Of a stretch of DNA of 64,000 bases, positions 53,665-64,000 are shown piece by piece. The DNA is taken from contig NZ_JBLOOT010000008.1 in the NCBI RefSeq assembly GCF_049800675.1, forward strand, positions 151,337 through 215,336. The letters are read 5' to 3'. Made by a program: the position numbers and the translations under genes. The notes under the pieces were generated by a model. It had not been told where the DNA came from. It saw only the letters and a list, made by a program, of their open reading frames with translations, and ran no database searches. Origin of the DNA: Cauispirillum nitrogeniifigens (GTDB lineage Bacteria > Pseudomonadota > Alphaproteobacteria > Rhodospirillales > Rhodospirillaceae). The stretch's first letter is position 1; each line of letters begins with the position of its first letter.

Positions 53665-53943
53665 GGACAATGGCCCTCCTGAGAATTGACGACGCTGGCT
53701 GCAACACGGTTGGCACCGAAGCGGGTCCATCCCCGGCGGGGGCGTCCCCCTCCGCGCCGCCGCTCTCCATCCGCGCGGCGGGGCGGTGCATCTTGCGGAC
53801 GGGCGCGGTCCGATGGTCGTGCTGCCAGGGTGGGGGGTGGCGGGGGCGGTGTGGCTGGCGGGACACGGGCCGGCGCGGCGTTTGGGCGCCGTTAACCCCG
53901 GCGCGCTATGGTGCGCGCCGTCCTGTCCCCGCCGAGGCCCCCG

Positions 53944-55365
<1,422 letters not shown>

Positions 55366-55516
55366 ACACAAAGGACCATTTTTTGCGCGCGTCCGAATTG
55401 GTAAGAAAACACGCATGTGAGATGGCGAGGCGCGGGCGCGGCTGGACGCGGCCCTCATGCACCGCTATTTTCGCTCCGGCCGTCATGGACGGCCGGATTG
55501 GGAGGGGACACCAGAC

Positions 55517-55876
55517 ATGAAGACCGTTCTGCTCGTCGACGACAGCCGCGTGGCGCGCCTGTCCCTGCGCCGCTCCATCGGCGCCCTGCTGCCCGAGGTG
55601 ACGATCGTCGAGGCCGGATCGGCCGACGAGGCCGTCACCGTCGCCGCGCAGACGCCGCCCGACGCCGCGCTGATCGACTTCAACATGCCCGGCCGCAACG
55701 GCCTGGAACTGGCCGAGGAACTGCGCGGCGCCTATCCGGGCCTGCGCATGGCCCTGGTCACTGCCAACATCCAGGATGCCGTCGCCGACCGCGCCCGCGC
55801 GCTGGGCATGACCTTCATCCCCAAGCCGCCGGACGCCGCGGCCATGACGGCCTTCCTGAAGGGGGACGCGGCGTGA
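55517..55876 (+). CDS. Single-domain response regulator (CheY-like)
   Basis: Receiver domain of 119 residues with no output domain. Acidic pocket Asp8/Asp9, phospho-acceptor Asp54 (LIDFNMPG), switch Thr82 and Lys103 (FIPKPP) are all present. ATG 55517 with GGAGGGG upstream. Its stop overlaps the start of the CheC gene (GTGA), so it is translated together with its likely phosphatase. The cognate kinase could be any of the three orphan histidine kinases in the window. Confidence 0.95.
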   Translation: MKTVLLVDDSRVARLSLRRSIGALLPEVTIVEAGSADEAVTVAAQTPPDAALIDFNMPGRNGLELAEELRGAYPGLRMALVTANIQDAVADRARALGMTFIPKPPDAAAMTAFLKGDAA

Positions 55877-56508
55877 CCGACCAGTTCTTCTCCGACGTCC
55901 AGCGGGACGCCCTGACGGAGATGATGAACCTTGGCGTCGGCCGGGCCGCTTCGGCCTTCTCCAAGCTGGTCGGCGACGAGGTCCTGCTGTCGGTGCCCGA
56001 GGTCAGCCTGACCACCGTCGACGATGCCGTGGCCCTGTTCGGCTTCGGCGACAGCGCCGCCTTCGCCGGCGTGATGGAAAGCTTCGACGGCTTCATCGAC
56101 GGCACCGCCGCCCTGCTGTTTCCGGGCGAACGCAGCCTGGAACTGGTGCGCGTGGTGGTCGGCGAGGACATGCCGGCCGAGGAAATCTCCGAACTGGAAG
56201 AGGAGACGTTGGCCGAGATCGGCAACATCATCCTCAACAACTGCCTGGCGACCGTGGCCAACGTCCTGCGCAAGCGAATCCACACCTCGCTGCCCGAGAC
56301 CTACCGGGCCACCGGCGACGCCATGTTCCCCTTCCTCCAGGATGGCGAGGGCGGCGGCGACGGATCGGCTGTGCTGCTGCTGGTGCAGATCGACTTCAGC
56401 CTGCGCGAGCGCGACATTCGCGGCTTCCTGGCCTTCCTCATCGACCTGAAGTCGACCGAGGCGTTCCGCGCCGCCATCGACGAATACCTCGGCGAGCTGG
56501 GGGTGTAG
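55873..56508 (+). CDS. cheC: CheC-family CheY-phosphate phosphatase with two active sites
   Basis: Protein of 211 residues. Both CheC active-site motifs of the form ExxN-x22-P are visible: EMMNLGVGRAA in residues 17-27 with the matching proline in LLSVPE, and EIGNIILNN around residues 115-123 with the proline in TSLPE. Each site supplies the Glu and Asn that activate water against a phospho-Asp, so the likely substrate is the receiver encoded just upstream. The start GTG 55873 overlaps the upstream stop by three bases. The third gene, a diguanylate cyclase, follows 13 bases later. Confidence 0.92.
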   Translation: MTDQFFSDVQRDALTEMMNLGVGRAASAFSKLVGDEVLLSVPEVSLTTVDDAVALFGFGDSAAFAGVMESFDGFIDGTAALLFPGERSLELVRVVVGEDMPAEEISELEEETLAEIGNIILNNCLATVANVLRKRIHTSLPETYRATGDAMFPFLQDGEGGGDGSAVLLLVQIDFSLRERDIRGFLAFLIDLKSTEAFRAAIDEYLGELGV

Positions 56509-56521
56509 GAGCGGCTCCACC

Positions 56522-58726
56522 ATGGACATCAGCACCCCCGACCGCCCCGCCCAGGGCCGCCTTGCCGCCAGTGCCGCCGAGATTCTCGAGGCGCTGGACA
56601 GCGGTGTCGCCCTGCTCGACGGCGACGGCCGGGTGACGCTGTGGAATCCGTGGATGGCGCGCGCCAGCCGCATCGCCGACGCCGACGCCGTCGGCCGCAC
56701 CCTGGCGGAGCTGTTCGGCGACAGCGTCTCCGAGTCCCTTCTGGAAGCCGTGGCCTCGGCCATCGACAACGGCATGGCGGCGATCCTGTCGCAGCAGCTC
56801 CACCGCCGGCCGCTGCCGCTGTGGCGCGGGCGCGGCGCCAAGGCCGAGCCCATGGAGCAGTCCGTCCTGGTCCGCCCGCTGACCGCTGGCGGCGCCGTGC
56901 CCGGTCCGGGCGGTTGCCTGGTCCAGGTCAGCGACGTGACGACGGCGGTGCGCCGCGAGCGCCACCTGCGCGACTCCGAGGCCGCCCTGCGCCTGCGCAA
57001 CCGCGCCGTGGAGGCGTCCAGCCAGGGCATCATCATCGTCGACGCCCAGCGCGACGGCCTGCCCATCCTCTACGCCAACCCCGCCTTCACCGCCATCACC
57101 GGCTGGACCGCCGAGGAGGTGCAGGGCCGCCATCCCGGCTTCCTGCATGGCGGGGCCGGCATGCAGCAGGGCCTGGACGACATCCGCGCCGCCATCGCCG
57201 AGCGGCGCGAGGGCATGGCGGTGGTGCGCAACTTCCGCAAGGACGGCAGCCCCTTCTGGAACGAGCTGCTGGTCGCCCCGGTCGCCGACTCGAAGGGCCG
57301 CGTGACCCACTACGTCGGCATCCAGCGCGACATCTCCGCCCGCAAGGAAACGGAGGCCGAGCGCGACCAGGCCCTGGCCGAGGTGCGCGCCGCCAACGAA
57401 CGGCTGTCGCGCGAAAAGACCTTCATCGACACCGTGTTGCAGACCGTCGACGCGCTGGTGGTGGTGCTCGACCGGCGCGGAGTGATCGTGTCCATCAACC
57501 GCGCCGGCCAGTCGGTCACCGGGCGGCCGGAGGCGGAACTGGTGGGCGCCCGCCTCGGCGATCTCATCCCCGACCCCAAGGCCGGGCCGTTCTTCCGCCT
57601 CGACCAGGGCGGCGGCACCATGGGCGGCCTGACCACCCAGCTGGCGGTGGCCGGCGGCGAGCCGCGCTGGGTGCGCTGGTCGCTGACCCCGCTGTCGGAG
57701 GCCGATGCCCCGGCGTCGTTCCTCATCTGCACCGGCATCGACGTCACCGAGCGCCGCCGCGCCGAAAGCCTGCTGAAGGCCGAGCGCGAGATCCTGGAAC
57801 TGGTGGCCCGTGCCGAAAGCTACGACGTCACCCTGGAAAAGCTGTGCCTGACCATCGAGGCGCAGATGCCCGGCTGCCGCGCCGCCGTGATGCTGGTCGA
57901 CCAGAACAACAAGTGCCTCAACCCGGTGGCGGCGCCCAACATCCCCGCCGACCAGCGCCGCGCCATGACCAGCCTGTCTATCGGCGCCGGCGGCCCCTGC
58001 TGTTCGCGCGCCGCCTTTCTCGGCCAGCCGGTGTACATGGCGACCGCCCTGGAGGGCCTGCCGTGCTGGTCGACGCCGTCCTTCAATTCCTCCAGCGCCG
58101 TGCTCGGCACGGTGACGGTGCTGCCGGCCGACATCCGCGAGCCGGAGCCGCACGAGAAGGAGGTCATGGAGCGCGCCGCGCGCCTGGTCGCCATCACCGT
58201 GGAGCGCCACCGCGCCGAGGAGCGCGTGCGCTACCTGGCGCTCTACGACCCGCTGACCAGCCTGGCCAACCGCACCCTGCTGGGCGACCGCCTGGACAGC
58301 GCCATCGCCCATGCGCGGCGCCACCACGTCAGCGTCGCCCTGCTGTTCATCGACCTCGACGGCTTCAAGGCGATCAACGACACCCACGGCCACGATGCCG
58401 GCGACGAGGTGCTGGCCGCCATCGGCCGGCGCATCCTGAGCTGCATCCGCGAGTCCGACACCGCCGCGCGTATCGGCGGTGACGAGTTCGTGGTCCTGCT
58501 GTCGGAGGTCAACAGCGCCGCCGACGCCGAGGCCGTGGCCAACAAGGTGCTTGAAGCGGTCGGCAAGCCGGTGGCGTGGTCCACCTTCGACCTGCGCGTC
58601 GGCGCCTCCATCGGCATCGCCCTCTATCCCGACGACGCCTCCACCGCCGACACCCTCCTCACCCGCGCCGACGACGCCATGTACGCCGTCAAGCAGGCCG
58701 GCAAGGGCGCCGCCCGGCGGATGTGA
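56522..58726 (+). CDS. PAS-PAS-PAS-GAF-GGDEF diguanylate cyclase
   Basis: Cytoplasmic protein of 734 residues that should make cyclic di-GMP. PAS domains at about 15-145, 155-275 and 300-412, GAF at 425-562 (with a CC pair at 493-494), GGDEF domain at 570-734. The active site GGDEF (652-656) is intact, and an I-site RESD (643-646) lies five residues before it, so product inhibition is expected. No EAL domain. ATG 56522 with GGAGCGG upstream, 13 bases after cheC. The three genes form an operon linking a receiver, its phosphatase and c-di-GMP output. It ends before a copy of the dispersed repeat. Confidence 0.93.
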   Translation: MDISTPDRPAQGRLAASAAEILEALDSGVALLDGDGRVTLWNPWMARASRIADADAVGRTLAELFGDSVSESLLEAVASAIDNGMAAILSQQLHRRPLPLWRGRGAKAEPMEQSVLVRPLTAGGAVPGPGGCLVQVSDVTTAVRRERHLRDSEAALRLRNRAVEASSQGIIIVDAQRDGLPILYANPAFTAITGWTAEEVQGRHPGFLHGGAGMQQGLDDIRAAIAERREGMAVVRNFRKDGSPFWNELLVAPVADSKGRVTHYVGIQRDISARKETEAERDQALAEVRAANERLSREKTFIDTVLQTVDALVVVLDRRGVIVSINRAGQSVTGRPEAELVGARLGDLIPDPKAGPFFRLDQGGGTMGGLTTQLAVAGGEPRWVRWSLTPLSEADAPASFLICTGIDVTERRRAESLLKAEREILELVARAESYDVTLEKLCLTIEAQMPGCRAAVMLVDQNNKCLNPVAAPNIPADQRRAMTSLSIGAGGPCCSRAAFLGQPVYMATALEGLPCWSTPSFNSSSAVLGTVTVLPADIREPEPHEKEVMERAARLVAITVERHRAEERVRYLALYDPLTSLANRTLLGDRLDSAIAHARRHHVSVALLFIDLDGFKAINDTHGHDAGDEVLAAIGRRILSCIRESDTAARIGGDEFVVLLSEVNSAADAEAVANKVLEAVGKPVAWSTFDLRVGASIGIALYPDDASTADTLLTRADDAMYAVKQAGKGAARRM

Positions 58727-58807
58727 CGCCGGCCGGCTTTTGAACTGACCCCGTTAACAAAACCAGTTTTGACGCCGTTCTTCACGGAGTTCCTGGGATG
58801 CTTCGCT

Positions 58808-58958
58808 GAACCACCAAGACACCAAGGCACCAAGAGAGTGGCGGAGGTTGCGCCGCCGGCGCGACGTCTCAAATGCCAGAAACCGATGCGCTGCGCGCGG
58901 CGGGCGATCGACTTAACAAGCAGCACGACGCCTTGGTGCCTTGGTGTCTTGGTGGTTC
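58808..58958. repeat. Dispersed palindromic repeat, copy 3 of 3
   Basis: The best-preserved copy: 151 bp with perfect 27-base inverted ends, the left made of CACCAAGA, CACCAAGG and CACCAAG after GAAC, the right its exact complement. Same length as copy 1 and sharing GAGAGTGGCGGAGG, GCGCCGC and GATGCGCTGCGCGCGG inside. It lies between the converging diguanylate cyclase and kinase genes; the rest of the 311-base gap (58727-59037) shows nothing else. Confidence 0.93.
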
Positions 58959-59037
58959 AGAACGGCGTCACGCCTGAGCGCCTCCCCGCCAATCCGTGAT
59001 GAAACTCTTTCATCGGCCGCCTGAGCGGCGCCGCACA

Positions 59038-62000
59038 TCACCCCTCCACCAGATCCGTCACCGCCACCGTCGCCGGCAGGGTGAAGCCGAAGGTGCTGCC
59101 GGTGCCGGGGCCGGCCGAGTCGACCCAGATGTGGCCGCCGTGGCGTTCGACGATCTTGCGGCAGACCGCCAGGCCGATGCCGGTGCCGTCGAATTCCTCG
59201 CGCGTGTGCAGGCGCTGGAAGACCTTGAACAGGCGCGGGATCTGGTCGGCGGGAATGCCGATGCCGTTGTCGGTGATCTGGAAGCGCCAGCCGTCGTCGG
59301 CGCGGTCGACCGTGAGGGTGATGGTCGGCGTGGCGTCGGCGGGGCGGTACTTCATGGCATTGTCGATCAGGTTCTGGAACAGCCGCACCAGTTCGTCGCG
59401 GCTGGCCAGGACCGTCGGCCAGGAGCCCTCGCGCCGCACCTGGGTTCCCGTCTCGTCGATGGTGGGGCCGAGGAAGCGCAGCGCCTCGTCCAGGGCCTCG
59501 CCGCTGTGCACCGGCATCATCGGCAGGCCGGTGCGGCCGACGCGCGAGAACTCCAGCAGCGCCACCAGCATCTCGTCCATGCGCTTGGCGCCGTCGCGGG
59601 CGTAGGTGATGAACTCCGCCGTTTCGCTGTCCAGGGCCGGACCCAGGCGGCGGGCGACCAGTTGCAGGTAGCTGTTGACCATGCGCAGCGGCTGGCGCAG
59701 GTCGTGGGAGGCGACGTAGGCGAACTGCTCCAGGTCGGCGTTGGAGCGGTGCAGGCTTTCCTCGGTGCGCCGGCGGTCGGTGACGTCCTCGACGAAGGCG
59801 ATGACGCGACCGTCGGGCAGCGCGCCGGCCACCACCATGCCCCAGAACCAGCTGCCGTCCTTGCGGCGCAGGCGGACCTCGCCATGGCTGATGCCCGCCT
59901 CCAGGACGCGCTCGAAGTGGGCCAGGCCCTCCCCCACCGCCTCGGGGACGACGTAGTCGGGGATGCTCATCGCCTTGAACTCGTCCGCCGTGAAGCCGCT
60001 CTGGGCGCAGGCGGCGGCGTTGACCTCCTGATAGCGGCCGGCGGCGTCGGCGATGTAGATGCCCAGCGGTGCCAGGCGGAAATAGGTCGCCAGCCGTTCC
60101 TCGCTCTCGCGGATGAGGCGTTCGCTGCGCTTGGTGTCGGTGATGTCGCGGCTGATGCCGACCAGCAGGGTGATGGCGCCGCTGTCGTCGCGCACCGGGT
60201 TGAGCGTTGTCGACCATACCCGCTGCCCGGCCGGCAGCGCCACCGTCTCCTCGTAGACCACCGGCGCGCCGAGGGCCACGCAGTCGGCATACCGGCGGGT
60301 CACCTGATCGGCGATGTCGGCGGGCAGGAAGGCATGCGGCGGCAGCCCCCCGATGTCGTTCAGGCCGGTGGCGCGTTGGTCGGCCGGGTTGCTGCGCAGG
60401 AAGCGGAAGGTGGCGGCGGGGCCGGGGCCGCCTTCGACGCCGACCAGGAAGATGGCGTCGGAGACGTTCTCGAAGATGCTGCGGTACAGGCGCTCGCTGT
60501 CGGCCAGCGCATGCTCCAGGGCACGCCGCTCGGTCAGGTCGGTGTTGGCGCCGGCCAGGCGATAGGGCGTGCCCGTCGCGTCGCGCAGGATGATGCCTCG
60601 GGACAGCACCGGCACGTAGTGGCCGTCGCGGTGGCGCAGGCGGAACTCGACCTCGAAGCTGTCCTTGGACGGGTCGGCGAAGGTTTCCTGGATGACCGGC
60701 GCCATGCGCGCGGCGTCGTCGGGATGCAGCAACTCCTGCCACAGGCGCGGTCCGCCGGGCAGCGACCCGACCTCAAGGCCCAGCATGTCCCACCAGCGCG
60801 GCGCATAGTACATGGTGTCGGCCACCAGGTCCCAGTCCCACGGCGCGTCGTTGGCCCCGCGCAGGATCAGGCCCAGGCGTTCCTCGCTGGCCTCCAGCGC
60901 CTGCTGGGCCTTCTTGCGCAGGGTGACTTCCGACAGGTAGCCATGCCAGAGCACGGCGCCGTCGGACTGCGGTTCGGGCTTGGCATGGCCGGCGACCCAG
61001 ATCTCCCCGCGCTGCGGATGGAGCACCCGGAACTCGCCGTTCCAGTCGGTCAGGCTATGGCGCGACTCGCTCATCGCCCGTTCCACGGCGGGGCGGTCGT
61101 CGGGGTGGACGAGGCTCAGGACCAGATCGCCATCGACCGCCACGTCCGCCGGGGATAGCCCGAGGATGTCGCGGATGCCGTCGCTGCAATAGGGAAAGGT
61201 GGAAACGGTGCCGCTGCGGCGCCGGAACTGGAAGATCATGCCGGGGACGTTGCCGGCCAGCTTGCGCAGGCGTTCGGCGCCCTCCATGGCCTCGCTGATG
61301 TCAATGAGCGAGCCGATCAGGTCCCGCACCCGGCCGTCGCCGTCGCGCACGGCGACCAGCTGGTCCTCCACCCAGCGCCACGTGCCGTCGGCGGCGCGGA
61401 AGCGATAGCGGTGGCCATAGGTTCCCGCCGCGCCCGACTCCAGCCACAGCGAGGCATCGCGCAGCACCCGGTCGCGGTCGTCGGGGTGGATGTGGGATAC
61501 CCACCAGTCCGGGGTGCGCAGCGCCTCGGCGGCGTCGTGGCCCAGCACCTGCGCCAGGTTGCGGCTGAAGTAAGTGGCATTGAAGCCGTCGTCGAGGCGC
61601 GCCCCGTAGATCACCGCCGGACTTGCCTCGACCAGTTGATCCAGCCGGGCCTCGCTGTCGCGGAGTTCCCGCCGCACCCGCCGGTTCTGGCGCGCCAGCG
61701 CCGCCAGGACGGCGATCAGCAGCGCGGCGGCGGCCCATGACCCGCCGGCCAGGATCAGCGCCGGGACCAACGTGCCGGCGCGCCAGGCATCCAGGGGCAC
61801 GTCGAGGCGCTGGGTGACGACCACCCGCAGCGGCAGGGTCGACGTCTGGTGGATGGCATGCAGGCGATCGTCGCCAGTGACGGTGCTGGTGCCGCTCCCC
61901 TGGCCGAGAAGCGCCGGCAGACCCTGGAAGCGGCGGTCGGCGGTCAGCGGTGTCCCCGGCGCCGGCGGCCGTGCCGACGGGTCGCCGAACTGGGCTGTGA

Positions 62001-62640
62001 CCACCGTTCCGGTCTGGTCGATGACGGCGAGACCGTCGATCTGGGCGCCGGAGGTGGTCCACAGGCTGTCCCGCAGGAGGGCGCCATCGACCTCGGCCAC
62101 CACCACGCCCCGGAAGGCACCGTCCTCGCCACGGACGGGCCGCCCCACCACCAGCCGCGCCGGATCGGCGCCGGCCGGCAGCAGGCCGACCCATCGGTCG
62201 GGGTGGCCTTTGAACAGGTCGGTGACGAGCGGCGGCGGCCCCACGGGGGGCTCCATCGGCGGGTGCCGGAGGCTGTCGGACACCACCGCGCCGGTGGCGT
62301 CGACCACGCTCAGGCGGCTGACCTGCGGCAGGTCCGCCAGCTTGCGGCGCAGCAGATCGTGGACGCGGGCCGGGTTGGTGGCCTCGGGGAAGGCCTGGTC
62401 GCCCAGGCGCTCGGCGACGTCGGTGGTCGCCATGGCGATGCCCTGCGCCAGCATGTCCAGGGTCTGGGCCGCCGCCTGCGCATGGTGCCGCAGGTCCGAC
62501 CCGGCGATCTCCAGGGCGTCGGCGTGCTGATGGGTGGCATGATCATAGGCCGACCATGTGACGGCGGACGCCGCCAGCACGATCGCCGCCATGGCGACGC
62601 CAAGGGGCGACAGGGGGGAGCGGTATCGGCGGGCCGTCAT
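59038..62640 (-). CDS. Membrane sensor histidine kinase with five PAS domains
   Basis: Kinase of 1,200 residues. A membrane helix at 12-31 and another at about 292-316 flank a periplasmic sensor of about 260 residues (double-Cache-like; phrases SRLSVVDATGAVVSDS and GLAVIDQTGTVV). Five PAS domains at about 330-450, 455-575, 580-705, 712-838 and 843-955 follow. The phospho-acceptor region is EQFAYVASHDLRQPLR with His979, and the ATPase domain has NLIDNAMKYRP, DNGIGI (1124-1129) and GTGIGLAV. No receiver. ATG 62640 with GAGG seven bases upstream; the frame continues to 63264 but there runs antisense to the methyltransferase. It faces the diguanylate cyclase operon with the dispersed repeat between. 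Confidence 0.93.
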   Translation of the reverse strand: MTARRYRSPLSPLGVAMAAIVLAASAVTWSAYDHATHQHADALEIAGSDLRHHAQAAAQTLDMLAQGIAMATTDVAERLGDQAFPEATNPARVHDLLRRKLADLPQVSRLSVVDATGAVVSDSLRHPPMEPPVGPPPLVTDLFKGHPDRWVGLLPAGADPARLVVGRPVRGEDGAFRGVVVAEVDGALLRDSLWTTSGAQIDGLAVIDQTGTVVTAQFGDPSARPPAPGTPLTADRRFQGLPALLGQGSGTSTVTGDDRLHAIHQTSTLPLRVVVTQRLDVPLDAWRAGTLVPALILAGGSWAAAALLIAVLAALARQNRRVRRELRDSEARLDQLVEASPAVIYGARLDDGFNATYFSRNLAQVLGHDAAEALRTPDWWVSHIHPDDRDRVLRDASLWLESGAAGTYGHRYRFRAADGTWRWVEDQLVAVRDGDGRVRDLIGSLIDISEAMEGAERLRKLAGNVPGMIFQFRRRSGTVSTFPYCSDGIRDILGLSPADVAVDGDLVLSLVHPDDRPAVERAMSESRHSLTDWNGEFRVLHPQRGEIWVAGHAKPEPQSDGAVLWHGYLSEVTLRKKAQQALEASEERLGLILRGANDAPWDWDLVADTMYYAPRWWDMLGLEVGSLPGGPRLWQELLHPDDAARMAPVIQETFADPSKDSFEVEFRLRHRDGHYVPVLSRGIILRDATGTPYRLAGANTDLTERRALEHALADSERLYRSIFENVSDAIFLVGVEGGPGPAATFRFLRSNPADQRATGLNDIGGLPPHAFLPADIADQVTRRYADCVALGAPVVYEETVALPAGQRVWSTTLNPVRDDSGAITLLVGISRDITDTKRSERLIRESEERLATYFRLAPLGIYIADAAGRYQEVNAAACAQSGFTADEFKAMSIPDYVVPEAVGEGLAHFERVLEAGISHGEVRLRRKDGSWFWGMVVAGALPDGRVIAFVEDVTDRRRTEESLHRSNADLEQFAYVASHDLRQPLRMVNSYLQLVARRLGPALDSETAEFITYARDGAKRMDEMLVALLEFSRVGRTGLPMMPVHSGEALDEALRFLGPTIDETGTQVRREGSWPTVLASRDELVRLFQNLIDNAMKYRPADATPTITLTVDRADDGWRFQITDNGIGIPADQIPRLFKVFQRLHTREEFDGTGIGLAVCRKIVERHGGHIWVDSAGPGTGSTFGFTLPATVAVTDLVEG

Positions 62641-62928
62641 GCCACGGCCTCGCGGCCGGTGTTCGCCGAGGCCCCGGCGCCGTCCCTCACCCGTCCCGCC
62701 GTGTCTGCGATGTCCCCGTGGGGGCGCGGTGGACGCCGCCCCGGCCGCCAACTCCCTGTCCGCCCCACGGTGTTGATTCCCCTTGGCTCTTTCCACACCC
62801 TCCCGGAGATCATAGCCCAATTGCCACCGCAGGCCAGTTCCGAGAGGTCCCCGGCGGCCGGCGGGGAACCCTTTGACGGTCGCGGTCATTGCTGTTTCTG
62901 GGGGTGCACGGGGGCGGCTCGGACACAC

Positions 62929-63630
62929 ATGGCGACGGAGACTGTCCAAGTGACCATCGACTACAACCCCGGCCCCGAGGCCGCCACTCCGGCCGGGCGT
63001 CTCGGCATGCAAGCCATCCGCGCGGCCTACCGGCGCTATGCTCCTCTCTATGACGTGCTGTTCGGCCGTATCCTGGACCGCGGCCGTCATGAGGCGGTGG
63101 CCAGCCTGAACGGCGCGCCGGGGCGCCGGGTCCTGGAGATCGGCGTCGGGACGGGGCTGTCGCTGCCGCTGTACAGCAGTCACGCGCGGGTGACCGGCAT
63201 CGACGTTAGCCCGGAGATGCTCGCCAAGGCCCGTCACCGGGCCGCCCTGCGCGGCCTGGGGCACGTGGAAGCCCTGGCCGAGATGGACGGGCAGAGCATG
63301 AGCTTCGGCGACTCCAGCTTCGACGTGGTGGTGGCCATGTACGTGCTGTCGGTGACGCCCGACCCGCGCCGCCTGCTGGCCGAGATGCGCCGGGTCTGCG
63401 CGCCGGGCGGCGACATCCTGGTGGTCAACCGCTTCACCTCGGAAAAGCCCCTGCGCCGTCTGGCCGAGCGGGTGGCCGCGCCGCTTTCCGCCACCATCGG
63501 CTTCAACACCGAGCTGGGCAGCGCCGTGCTCGACTCCATGGCCGGCCTGGACTTTGCCGAGGACCGTCCGCTACCCGGCATGGCCGGGGCGCGCCTGTTG
63601 CGCTGGCGCAAGGCCGCGCGAACCCACTGA
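62929..63630 (+). CDS. pmtA: SAM-dependent methyltransferase, PmtA-like (phospholipid N-methyltransferase)
   Basis: Class I methyltransferase of 233 residues. The stretch AYRRYAPLYDVLFGRILDRGR resembles Rhodobacter-type phosphatidylethanolamine N-methyltransferase, which makes phosphatidylcholine. SAM motif I is VLEIGVGTGLS, followed by VTGIDVSPEMLAKA and FDVVVAMYVLSV. Two starts are possible: ATG 62929 (used), or GTG 62950 which has GGAG nine bases upstream; the difference is seven residues. The related group also includes UbiE-type enzymes, so the lipid substrate is probable rather than certain. It is divergent from the five-PAS kinase. Confidence 0.75.
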   Translation: MATETVQVTIDYNPGPEAATPAGRLGMQAIRAAYRRYAPLYDVLFGRILDRGRHEAVASLNGAPGRRVLEIGVGTGLSLPLYSSHARVTGIDVSPEMLAKARHRAALRGLGHVEALAEMDGQSMSFGDSSFDVVVAMYVLSVTPDPRRLLAEMRRVCAPGGDILVVNRFTSEKPLRRLAERVAAPLSATIGFNTELGSAVLDSMAGLDFAEDRPLPGMAGARLLRWRKAARTH

Positions 63631-64000
63631 GTTCCCAGGGGCGGCATTTTCCGCTTGCCAAGGCGGGGCGGGATGACTAGGGTCGTTCTCCTGCCGATGC
63701 CGAGGGGCGCTGCTTCCGGGGTTGGCGGCCTGCTTTCACTTCCGTTCCGCGCTGTTCTCCCGGCAAGGCCGCCCTGGTGGCCTGGGGGAAGCGTTTCCTC
63801 TCTCGGGAGGGTCTGGTGGTTCACCGGGCGGTGACGAAAAAGTGAAAAAAGGTGTTGACGGCCTGGGCGGGCCGGAGTACAAACCGCCTCCCGACGCGAC
63901 GGGGTCCGGCGACGGACTGAGACGCGAAGGAAAACAAAGGGTTAGACGAGGTTGGGCCACGGCCCGGTCTCCTGGGGTGGACGCCCCGCGCTGTTGGACA
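63631..64000. other. Non-coding right-edge region
   Basis: From the end of the methyltransferase gene to the edge there is no supported gene. The only clear feature is the TTGACG/TACAAA promoter with an A-rich upstream block. Minus-strand frames here (63234-63960) lack codon bias. Confidence 0.6.
63855..63883 (+). promoter_or_regulatory. Strong sigma-70-type promoter at the right edge, possibly of an rRNA operon
   Basis: TTGACG (63855-63860), 17-base spacer, TACAAA (63878-63883), preceded by an A-rich GAAAAAGTGAAAAAAGG element like an UP element. The 117 bases downstream contain no start codon with a binding site. Strong promoter plus long untranslated leader suits rrn; the operon itself is outside the window. 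Confidence 0.55.

Noticed and set aside
57110..57160. LOV-type photosensor in the second PAS domain of the diguanylate cyclase
   Set aside because: The place of the flavin-binding cysteine reads GRHPGFLHG; no Cys, so ordinary PAS is more likely.

Overview
The window is very G+C-rich, with G or C at nearly every third codon position in the clear genes. It carries genes typical of a flagellated, respiring alphaproteobacterium: heme A synthase (ctaA), a CheZ-type phosphatase, many PAS-domain sensor kinases, FecR/RTX proteins, and a GGAAAAGTGG-type intergenic palindrome that I recall from alphaproteobacterial genomes. The Rhodospirillales (Magnetospirillum/Azospirillum-like relatives) are the best guess. 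This rests on gene content only.

Layout. 1-9.7 kb, minus strand: a YejA-like peptide-binding protein cut by the left edge, then a tightly coupled operon for a type IV pilus/type II secretion-like machine (GspE/PilB ATPase, GspF/PilC, a PilM/PilN-like protein, a PilO-like protein, a small secreted PilP-position protein, an ABC ATPase), then an SDR epimerase. 9.8-13.4 kb: a TPR protein, and a LysR regulator divergent from wrbA and a glutathionyl-hydroquinone reductase. 13.4-18.7 kb: a five-PAS histidine kinase, bacteriohemerythrin, cheZ and a cytidylate-kinase-like protein. 19-24 kb: a small secreted protein and a 1,403-residue FecR/RTX protein. 24-33 kb: a 1,129-residue iron-sulfur flavoprotein laid out like a single-chain Nfn transhydrogenase, ctaA overlapping a second PAS/GAF kinase, and a DUF3422 protein. 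33-38.7 kb: tldD, a seven-repeat propeller/RTX protein and a CbbY-type phosphatase. 38.7-39.65 kb is a gene-poor stretch with more A+T. 39.65-49.1 kb, minus strand: core genes gyrB, recF, dnaN, then pheT, pheS, rplT, rpmI. 49.3-55.4 kb: DHH phosphoesterase, TspO, a methyltransferase, a secreted protein, an HxlR regulator with a C-terminal extension, a phasin-like protein and an AmpG-like permease. 55.5-62.6 kb: a response regulator, CheC and PAS-GAF-GGDEF operon facing a third, membrane-bound five-PAS kinase. 62.9-64 kb: a PmtA-like methyltransferase, then a strong promoter that may drive an rRNA operon beyond the right edge.

Themes. Signalling is dense: three large hybrid-free histidine kinases, a diguanylate cyclase with an inhibitory I-site, a lone receiver, and both CheZ-type and CheC-type CheY phosphatases. 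Surface and secreted functions are the second theme. A roughly 150-bp palindromic repeat, with arms built from CACCAAG(A/G) units, occurs three times between genes. One copy lies between dnaN and pheT, where dnaA might be expected upstream of dnaN.
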